From Bradyrhizobium sp. (GTDB lineage: Bacteria > Pseudomonadota > Alphaproteobacteria > Rhizobiales > Xanthobacteraceae), in NCBI GenBank assembly GCA_028290165.1, contig JAQGKJ010000483.1, positions 1 through 7,303 on the forward strand: a stretch of DNA of 7,303 bases, written 5' to 3'. A program made the translations under genes and the position numbers. Shown here piece by piece: positions 1-4,557 of this stretch; within the stretch, counting starts at the first letter, position 1, and every line of letters starts with the position of its first letter. Below the pieces are notes generated by a model that saw only the letters and a program-made list of their open reading frames with translations, made no database searches and had not been told where the DNA came from.

Positions 1-66
1 ATCGTGCTGACGATAGCCTCGCTGCTGGCGCTCGGGATTTACACGATGCGGACGAAGGCGCGCTAA
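1..66 (+). CDS. C-terminal end of an unidentified, probably membrane protein (partial)
   Basis: Reading frame 1 is open from the window edge to a TAA at 64-66 and encodes 21 residues. They form a hydrophobic stretch (IVLTIASLLALGIYTM) followed by a short basic tail (RTKAR). This is typical of a last transmembrane helix with a positively charged cytoplasmic end, as in many permeases. The family cannot be named from so little. Its stop codon overlaps the stop of the convergent cyclase gene (TAG on the other strand at 65-63), so the two genes meet tail to tail with no room for a terminator between them. Confidence 0.55.
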   Translation: MVLTIASLLALGIYTMRTKAR

Positions 67-1322
67 CCCGCCAAATAGCGGTCGTACCTTCCGGCCACGA
101 CCTCATCCGAGCTTATGTCGGGATCAAGCGTATAAAGATCCTGGGCGCGGCCGATGCCGCGCAGCGCGAACCGGCCGGTGGAGACGAGGTAACGCTGGCC
201 GGTTGAATCCAGACCCGACAGAAAGTCCGATGATGCGAGGAACTCGCGATCGACCGAAACGCACATCGAGGCGATCCGGCTGACCTCGTTGACCGCCGGG
301 CCCACCACGGTGAAGTCGAGCCGGTCCTCGCTGCCGATGTTGCCGTAAAGGACTTCACCGACGTGGAGACCGACATAGGCCGACGTGGTCGGCCGGCCAT
401 CGGCGGCGCGGCGGACGTTGAGCGAAGCCATGTTGCGCCTGAAACGATGCTCGGCCCGCAGCGCGGCTCGTCTCGCGGCCGACATATCGGCGCCAGTGAA
501 CATCGCCAGCACGCCGTCGCCGATCAGCTTCAGCACATCGCCGCCCTCATCATGGATGGCGTCGATGGAGGCTTGTGCGTAATCGTTGAGGAACGGAATG
601 ATTTCGTCGGGTCCAATGCGTTCGCTGATCGCGGTCGAGCCGCGCAAATCGGAGAACCACAATACTGCGTTGATGCGCTCGGTCACGCCGCGCGAGATGC
701 GGCCGCGCAGCACCTGTTCGGAGGCGTCGCGCCCGAGATAGACGCGGCCGAGCGTGCGGGCGATCTCGACCTGGGCGCCGGACTTGATCGCAAGCCCGAG
801 CGCCGGCACCAGGTCGCGTAACGACGACCGCCCCTGCTCCCCAAAGCCGTCGGCGCGCCGCGTCACCCAGTAGGAATAGACGCTATCCATCTGGCCGAGT
901 GTGCCGGCTTCGCCGAACCGGTGCACGAACGCGACAAGATGCCGGTGCCCCTTTGCGGCGAGCTCGTCGATCAGCGAAAAATCATGCGAGGCGCGATCGG
1001 CGAAATCAATCTTGAGCTCCTCGATGCCACTTTCGAGCATGTGATAGAAAATGGAGCGGCGCCAGTTCTGTGCGGCTTCGCCCTCGCTGGTCGAGCCGTA
1101 TTCGAACATTTCGCTTTCGTTGGTCGCGGTATCGTTCCAGCGAAATCCACGCCCCTCGAAAATCGGATGCAGGGTATCGATGAAAACGCTAGCGCGGGAA
1201 ATATCGAGGCCGCCGGCCCGGCAGCGCTCGCAAAAGCCGCGGATCAGGTCGTTCTCGGGAAGACCTGTGAGGCCCTGGCTCACCAGCCAGTTCATCAACT
1301 GCAGTCGGGGGGTCAAATCCAT
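63..1322 (-). CDS. Class III adenylate/guanylate cyclase, soluble
   Basis: A 419-residue protein with a C-terminal class III nucleotide cyclase catalytic domain (about residues 215-400), which makes cyclic AMP from ATP. The catalytic set looks complete. The metal-binding aspartates are D225 (FSDLRGST) and D269 (IGDGVLAMF). The adenine-selecting pair appears to be K265 and D336 (LDFTVVG). The transition-state Asn and Arg are N345 and R349 (NEVSR). K and D at the selectivity positions favour ATP over GTP. Residues 1-210 show no transmembrane helix and no sensor domain I can name, so the protein is probably cytosolic. It lies 68 nt downstream of the glutaredoxin-type arsC on the same strand, with no clear terminator or strong Shine-Dalgarno between them. 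It could be read through from the ars operon or have its own promoter. A role in arsenic response is not shown. Confidence 0.9.
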   Translation of the reverse strand: MDLTPRLQLMNWLVSQGLTGLPENDLIRGFCERCRAGGLDISRASVFIDTLHPIFEGRGFRWNDTATNESEMFEYGSTSEGEAAQNWRRSIFYHMLESGIEELKIDFADRASHDFSLIDELAAKGHRHLVAFVHRFGEAGTLGQMDSVYSYWVTRRADGFGEQGRSSLRDLVPALGLAIKSGAQVEIARTLGRVYLGRDASEQVLRGRISRGVTERINAVLWFSDLRGSTAISERIGPDEIIPFLNDYAQASIDAIHDEGGDVLKLIGDGVLAMFTGADMSAARRAALRAEHRFRRNMASLNVRRAADGRPTTSAYVGLHVGEVLYGNIGSEDRLDFTVVGPAVNEVSRIASMCVSVDREFLASSDFLSGLDSTGQRYLVSTGRFALRGIGRAQDLYTLDPDISSDEVVAGRYDRYLAG

Positions 1323-1390
1323 GCGATATTATGCCGCGCAATCCCGAGTGAAGAAAGGCTTCAGGGTCAGCGGCTAAATTCAACCCAGGC

Positions 1391-1798
1391 TTACGATTTC
1401 ACGCGCGCGACGACCTCGCCGTCCTCTTTCACGAAAGAGCTGGCGGGATGCTTGAGCAGATCGAGGACGGCCTCCGACGGCCGGCACAGTCTTGTGCCTT
1501 TCGGCGTCACCACGATAGGCCGGTTGATCAGGATCGGATGCGCCAGCACGAAATCCAGCAATTGGTCGTCGCTCCATTTGGGATCGCCGAGCCCGAGTTC
1601 CGCGTAGGGCGTGCCCTTTTCGCGCAACAATGCGCGCACCGAAATTCCCATCGCCCTGATCAGTTCGATCAGCCGCGCGCGGCTCGGCGGATTCTTCAGA
1701 TATTCGATGACCTGAGGGGTCTCACCGCTTTGCCGGATCATCGCCAGCGTGTTGCGCGAGGTGCCGCAGGCCGGATTGTGATAGATCGTGACGCTCAA
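1391..1798 (-). CDS. arsC: Arsenate reductase, glutaredoxin-dependent (ArsC, E. coli plasmid type)
   Basis: A 135-residue cytoplasmic enzyme that reduces arsenate to arsenite using glutathione and glutaredoxin; the arsenite is then exported by ACR3. The family hallmark HNPACGTSRNT is at the N terminus, with catalytic Cys at residue 11. The three arsenate-binding arginines of the family appear at R59 (RALLR), R93 (INRPIV) and R106 (LCRPSE), so it looks fully active. Length is normal for the family. The start is a TTG at 1798-1796, chosen because it aligns with the family N terminus (SVTIYHNPAC), overlaps the acr3 stop as TTGA, and has AAGGAA 8 nt upstream. The reading frame stays open far upstream, but that is the antisense-free shadow over acr3. 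It is the only intact arsenate reductase in the window, since the other arsC is broken. Confidence 0.95.
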   Translation of the reverse strand: MSVTIYHNPACGTSRNTLAMIRQSGETPQVIEYLKNPPSRARLIELIRAMGISVRALLREKGTPYAELGLGDPKWSDDQLLDFVLAHPILINRPIVVTPKGTRLCRPSEAVLDLLKHPASSFVKEDGEVVARVKS

Positions 1799-2856
1799 GT
1801 CCGGGCTTCCTTCTTGATGGCGACGGGAGCCTCGGCGACGCCGGCCTCGTACCAGCCGCGCGACGCCTTCACCAGATAGACCACCGAGAGCATCACGGGT
1901 ACCTCGACCAGCACACCGACCACGGTGGCCAGCGCCGCCCCCGAGTTGAGGCCGAACAGGCTGATCGCCGCGGCGACCGCGAGCTCGAAAAAGTTGCTGG
2001 CACCGATCAGCGCCGCCGGCGCAGCGACGCACCAGACCACGCCGAGGCGGCGGCTCAGCCAATAGGCAAGCCCCGCGTTGAAATAGACCTGGATCACGAT
2101 CGGCACTGCCAAGAGTACGATCACCAGCGGCTGAGCGATAATCTGCTCGCCCTGAAAGCCGAACAGCATTACCAGCGTGGTCAACAGCGCAACCAGCGAC
2201 ACCGGCTGCAGCACATGCTGTGTCCGCTGCAACGCCGCCGGCCCGGCCGCCAACAGCGCCCGCCGCCACGCTTGCGCGACGATGACGGGCACCACAATGT
2301 ACAACACCACCGAGATCAGCAGGGTCGCCCACGGCACGGTGATCGACGCAACGCCGAGCAAAAGCCCGACCAGCGGTGCGAAGGCAAACACCATGATGAC
2401 ATCGTTGAGCGCGACCTGGCTCAAGGTGTAATGCGGCTCGCCCTCGCACAGGTTCGACCACACGAACACCATTGCGGTGCACGGCGCCGCCGCCAGCAGG
2501 ATGAGCCCCGCGATATACGTCGGAATTTGCGCCGATGGCAGCCATGGCGCGAACAAATGGCCGATGAACAGCGAGCCCAGCAAGGCCATTGAGAAGGGCT
2601 TCACCGCCCAGTTGATGAACAGCGTGACACCGACGCCGCGCCAGTGCTCGCGCACCTGACCGAGCGCACCGAAGTCGATTTTCAGAAGCATCGGGATAAT
2701 CATCAGCCAGACCAGTCCGGCCACCGGCAGATTGACCCGCGCGATTTCCGCGCTTGCAATGGTTGCGAACAACCCGGGCAGGAGATGCCCAAGCGCGACA
2801 CCGGCGACGATACACAGCGCGACCCACAGCGAGAGATAGCGTTCGAACAGGCTCAT
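1795..2856 (-). CDS. acr3: ACR3-family arsenite efflux permease
   Basis: A 353-residue inner-membrane protein of the bile/arsenite/riboflavin transporter superfamily that expels arsenite (and often antimonite) using the proton gradient. About ten hydrophobic segments are visible across residues 10-330. Family signatures include the helix with APCTAMVFVWSN, whose Cys126 matches the conserved thiolate needed for arsenite transport, SNFFELA at 287-293, and VEVPVM with Glu318, matching the conserved acidic residue of a late helix. Length is normal. The N terminus (MSLFERYLSLWVALC) is the usual ACR3 start, so the ATG at 2856 is secure. It starts 5 nt after the end of the broken arsC with no convincing Shine-Dalgarno, so its translation probably depends on ribosomes arriving from upstream. 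It ends in a TTGA overlap with the glutaredoxin-type arsC. It does not belong to the unrelated ArsB family. Confidence 0.97.
   Translation of the reverse strand: MSLFERYLSLWVALCIVAGVALGHLLPGLFATIASAEIARVNLPVAGLVWLMIIPMLLKIDFGALGQVREHWRGVGVTLFINWAVKPFSMALLGSLFIGHLFAPWLPSAQIPTYIAGLILLAAAPCTAMVFVWSNLCEGEPHYTLSQVALNDVIMVFAFAPLVGLLLGVASITVPWATLLISVVLYIVVPVIVAQAWRRALLAAGPAALQRTQHVLQPVSLVALLTTLVMLFGFQGEQIIAQPLVIVLLAVPIVIQVYFNAGLAYWLSRRLGVVWCVAAPAALIGASNFFELAVAAAISLFGLNSGAALATVVGVLVEVPVMLSVVYLVKASRGWYEAGVAEAPVAIKKEART
1807..1812 (-). promoter_or_regulatory. Shine-Dalgarno sequence deciding the TTG start of arsC
   Basis: AAGGAA on the minus strand ends 8 nt before the TTG codon at 1798 and lies inside the last codons of acr3. 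Together with the TTGA stop/start overlap it supports translation of arsC from TTG, coupled to termination on acr3. Confidence 0.6.
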
Positions 2857-2861
2857 CGCGA

Positions 2862-3331
2862 TTACGCCACGTCCGGGCGCAGCGTGGTGGCGCCCTCTCC
2901 CCGGCCGATATCGCGCAGCTTCGTGCCGAGCGACAGGCGATCGATGCTTTGCAGCGGCAGGCTTGTGAAGATCGCTATCCGGTTTTTGAGATAGCGGAAT
3001 GCCGCGACGAACGCCGCTTCCTTCTCGATGTCGGTGGCCTCGACACCTGCGGGGTCTTCAATCCCCCAGTGCGCCGTCATCGGCTGGCCCGGCCATACCG
3101 GGCAGGACTCGCCGGCCGCGTTGTCGCAGACCGTGAAAACGAAATCCATCACGGGCGCATCGGGGCGCGCAAACTCTTCCCAGTTCTTCGAGCGTAAATC
3201 GTCGGTCGGGTAGTCGAGGCTTTTCAAAACCTTGATCGCAAACGGGTTCACCGCAGGATCGATTCTGCCAGAACCGAACGGGCGCTGTTTCCGGTGCACA
3301 GGAAGAGAACGTTGTAGATGCGCTCAGACAT
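2862..3331 (-). pseudogene. arsC: Broken thioredoxin-type arsenate reductase (low-molecular-weight phosphatase fold ArsC)
   Basis: The gene begins with ATG at 3331, inside the end of arsR1 (ATGTCTGA overlap), and encodes a perfect family N terminus with the P-loop LCTGNSARS (catalytic Cys12). After AESILR it runs into TGA at 3250-3248. The rest of the protein continues in another frame from VNPFAIKV onward, including SLDYPTDDLRSK, FTVCDNAAGESCPVWPG and AHWGIEDP, to TAA at 2862. Intact relatives, as I recall them, have about 20 residues between these parts, including the conserved SAG segment. About 58 nt (some 3n+1) has therefore been deleted: 470 nt remain where about 528 would be expected. 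Losing this strand and helix should abolish activity even if the frame were restored. The TGA overlaps a GTG in the downstream frame (GTGA), so a 129-residue fragment (3251-2862) might still be made by re-initiation. A sequencing error would not explain a deletion of this size. Confidence 0.88.
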
Positions 3332-3686
3332 GGGCTTTCCTCTTCGGCTTCGGCAAACAACAGGGCGTGAGGTTCTCGATCAGCGGCGCGCAGATTTCGG
3401 GCCGGCCGTCGCAGCAATCCCTGAGCATGAACAGCACCATGTCCTGAAGTCGCCCGAGATCGGCGCGATAGACGATCGAACGCCCAAAGCGCTGCGCCGA
3501 CAACAGCCCCGCACGGGACAGGATCGACAGATGCGACGACATGGTGTTCTGCGGCACCGCCAGTCCGCGCGCGATGTCGCCTGCCGCGAGCCCATCCGGC
3601 TCGTGCTTCACCAGCAATCGAAACACATCGAGCCGGGTCGATTGCGCCAATGCGGCGAGCGCGAGAATAGCCTGCTCTGATTCCAT
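3324..3686 (-). CDS. arsR: ArsR-family arsenite-responsive repressor (ArsR1)
   Basis: A 120-residue winged helix-turn-helix repressor of the ArsR/SmtB family that leaves DNA when it binds trivalent arsenic. The N terminus (ALAALAQSTRLDVFRLL) and the recognition region (about residues 36-62, with NTMSSHLSILSRAGLL) are typical. It lacks the ELCVCDL metal site of the classical plasmid ArsR. Cysteines sit near the C terminus at C91, C92 and C99, with another pair at C109-C110. This resembles the C95/C96/C102 site described for the Acidithiobacillus ferrooxidans ArsR, with one extra spacer residue. It is the first gene of the leftward operon, overlaps the broken arsC by 8 nt, and probably represses its own promoter at 3694-3721. 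The ATG at 3686 has no Shine-Dalgarno and lies next to the predicted transcription start. Confidence 0.95.
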   Translation of the reverse strand: MESEQAILALAALAQSTRLDVFRLLVKHEPDGLAAGDIARGLAVPQNTMSSHLSILSRAGLLSAQRFGRSIVYRADLGRLQDMVLFMLRDCCDGRPEICAPLIENLTPCCLPKPKRKAHV

Positions 3687-3706
3687 ATATCTAGACTTAT
3701 CGATAT
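3687..3706. promoter_or_regulatory. Candidate ArsR1 operator (inverted repeat)
   Basis: A perfect 5-bp inverted repeat, ATATC-N10-GATAT, lies directly before the arsR1 start codon and covers the presumed -10 region. Its position suits a repressor blocking RNA polymerase. It contains the TCTAGA core shared with sites in front of arsR2 and the flavoprotein gene. Binding is inferred from position and symmetry only. Confidence 0.45.
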
Positions 3707-3721
3707 TTCGCGAGGTGTCAA
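3694..3721 (-). promoter_or_regulatory. Predicted promoter of arsR1-arsC-acr3-arsC
   Basis: On the minus strand a perfect -35 hexamer TTGACA (3721-3716) is followed, after 16 nt, by a weak -10 candidate TAAGTC (3699-3694). Transcription would start around 3688-3687, immediately before the ATG at 3686. The -35 is convincing; the -10 matches the consensus poorly, and another alignment is possible. Confidence 0.45.
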
Positions 3722-3766
3722 CGCCGCGCGTGCCCGACCGCGGATCTCGCGACGGATCCTATCGAG

Positions 3767-3967
3767 CTAGCAGCATTTCTTGCTCTCCTGCATCGGCGGA
3801 CAGGGAACCGAACCGTAGGAGCAAAACACGCAGCAATCGCCGGCGAGCGGCTTAAGTCTCTCGCCGCAGCCCTTACAGTCGTAGAAGAACTGGCAGGCGT
3901 CGGTGGGCATCGTTTCAACCGACCGATGGCCGCATTTCGGACAGGTGAGCGTTGATTTCAACTGCAT
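3767..3967 (-). CDS. Small cysteine-rich GDCCVxC-domain protein
   Basis: A 66-residue protein with 11 cysteines. It carries CPKCGH (C9, C12) and CKGCGE (C31, C34), which look like the two halves of a zinc-ribbon-like metal site. These are followed by the signature GDCCVFCSYGSVPCPP (C45, C46, C49, C56) and a terminal KKCC. It belongs to the group annotated as GDCCVxC-domain (seleno)proteins, whose members are found near heavy-metal resistance genes and whose function is unproven. Here it lies between the two ars arms on the arsR1 strand, 80 nt upstream of arsR1, which supports a role in binding or handling a thiophilic metal or metalloid. There is no signal peptide or membrane helix, so it is probably cytosolic. 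The ATG at 3967 is the only usable start. A strong AGGAGG lies 21 nt upstream (3994-3989), too far for normal use, and no in-frame start lies between. Confidence 0.75.
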   Translation of the reverse strand: MQLKSTLTCPKCGHRSVETMPTDACQFFYDCKGCGERLKPLAGDCCVFCSYGSVPCPPMQESKKCC

Positions 3968-4143
3968 GCGCGGCTCGCTTGATGGCGGCCTCCTAGACTA
4001 GCCGAATATGTGGCCGGTGGAATCACAGATCGCGGGTATCCTTACAGCCTTGGACCAACCCGGGGTTCCCGGCCGTTGTCGGGGTCCATGTCCTGCTCGG
4101 CTCGCGCTCGTGTGATCACGGGCGCCATCTTTGTTTCCATTAT

Positions 4144-4155
4144 TCTAGAAATATG
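4144..4155 (+). promoter_or_regulatory. Candidate ArsR operator upstream of arsR2 (TCTAGAAATATG)
   Basis: This 12-mer differs at one base from TCTAGATATATG, which runs into the arsR1 start codon on the opposite strand. It contains most of a perfect 8-bp palindrome, TTCTAGAA (4143-4150). It ends 2 nt before the presumed -35 of arsR2. Operator function is inferred from the repeat and its placement. Confidence 0.4.
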
Positions 4156-4157
4156 AA

Positions 4158-4186
4158 TTGACGGCGGCGCCACGGCGTAAGATATT
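4158..4186 (+). promoter_or_regulatory. Predicted promoter of arsR2-flavoprotein-arsK
   Basis: A -35 element TTGACG (4158-4163, five of six consensus bases) and a -10 element GATATT (4181-4186, four of six) are separated by the optimal 17 nt. The expected transcription start is at about 4192-4193, which coincides with the arsR2 ATG at 4193. This suggests a leaderless transcript, in keeping with the lack of a convincing Shine-Dalgarno there. Confidence 0.5.
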
Positions 4187-4192
4187 GGCAGC

Positions 4193-4507
4193 ATGAAGCT
4201 GGATGATGCCGCCGCCCGCCTCGAAGCCCTGGGTAATCCGACCCGGCTCAAGATCTATCGCGCGCTGGTGCGGGCCGGAGATGTCGGGCTGCCCGTCGGT
4301 CGCCTGCAGGACAAGTTGAAGATCGCGCCGTCTACGCTGTCCCATCACATCAAGACATTGATGATGGTCGACCTCGTCAACCAGGTGCGCGACGCGACCA
4401 CGCTGGTATGTCACGCGAACTACGATGTGATGCGAGGGCTGCTGGATTTTCTAGTCGCGGAATGCTGCGCCGATACCGCCGAGGGCGGCGACACCAGGGC
4501 GGCCTGA
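4193..4507 (+). CDS. arsR: ArsR-family repressor with C-terminal cysteine pair (ArsR2)
   Basis: A 104-residue winged helix-turn-helix repressor. LEALGNPTRLKIYRALV is the usual ArsR opening helix, and residues about 35-62, with APSTLSHHIKTL, form the recognition helix region. Its only cysteines are C73 (LVCHANY) and the pair C91-C92 (AECCAD), a C-x17-CC layout different from ArsR1. As I recall, the same spacing (C83, C101, C102) occurs in the Shewanella putrefaciens ArsR reported to be selective for methylarsenite, so this repressor may sense trivalent organoarsenicals as well as, or rather than, inorganic arsenite. It heads the rightward operon and is followed 50 nt later by the flavoprotein gene. 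It probably represses its own promoter and the downstream detoxification genes. The family assignment is secure; the ligand is inferred. Confidence 0.93.
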   Translation: MKLDDAAARLEALGNPTRLKIYRALVRAGDVGLPVGRLQDKLKIAPSTLSHHIKTLMMVDLVNQVRDATTLVCHANYDVMRGLLDFLVAECCADTAEGGDTRAA

Positions 4508-4535
4508 TCTTTTTTCGGCCCTGAATTTCGGTTTT

Positions 4536-4547
4536 TCTAGATTGATG
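4536..4547 (+). promoter_or_regulatory. Third TCTAGA-type box, upstream of the flavoprotein gene
   Basis: TCTAGATTGATG lies between arsR2 and the flavoprotein gene and matches the arsR2 box at 9 of 12 positions, in the same orientation relative to the gene. No good -35/-10 pair accompanies it, so it could be a secondary operator or chance. Immediately after it, GGGAG at 4547-4551 forms a well-placed Shine-Dalgarno, 6 nt before the ATG at 4558. Confidence 0.25.
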
Positions 4548-4557
4548 GGAGAACACC

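Larger units (their letters stand above)
3968..4192. other. Divergent intergenic region between the two ars arms
   Basis: This 225-bp gap separates the leftward GDCCVxC gene from rightward arsR2. It holds the arsR2 promoter and the TCTAGA-type site near 4144-4155 at its right end, and two CTAG tetranucleotides at 3993-4001 near its left end. No clear promoter for the GDCCVxC gene is visible. Short open frames exist on both strands (35 codons at 4008-4115 plus, 32 codons at 4042-4140 minus). They lack ribosome-binding sites and match nothing I recognise, so I do not call them genes. No RNA gene or strong terminator is apparent. Confidence 0.6.

Noticed and set aside
1799..2827. Long minus-strand frame that would extend the glutaredoxin-type arsC upstream across acr3
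   Set aside because: It is a second frame of the acr3 gene with an Arg/Ala-rich translation lacking transporter or enzyme features. The true arsC start is the TTG in the TTGA overlap.
3252..3299. ATG at 3299 as the start of a shorter arsenate reductase
   Set aside because: The 16 residues before VNPFAIKV are an out-of-frame reading of the true N terminus and P-loop (MHRKQRPFG is not family sequence), so this start yields no catalytic Cys12.
3741..3758. Inverted repeat GGATC-N8-GATCC after the GDCCVxC gene as a terminator
   Set aside because: The stem is only 5 bp and is not followed by a T run on the minus strand.
4008..4115. 35-codon open frame on the plus strand upstream of arsR2
   Set aside because: No Shine-Dalgarno, no family resemblance, and it lies in regulatory DNA.
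4042..4140. 32-codon open frame on the minus strand, divergent from arsR2
   Set aside because: No ribosome-binding site, no recognisable sequence, and it overlaps another short open frame on the plus strand. Frames this short occur by chance in GC-rich DNA.
4476..4516. Possible terminator or attenuator: CCGCC-GAG-GGCGG hairpin at the end of arsR2, followed by a T run
   Set aside because: The T run begins about 20 nt after the stem, not directly after it, so it does not fit an intrinsic terminator. The flavoprotein gene is most simply cotranscribed with arsR2.
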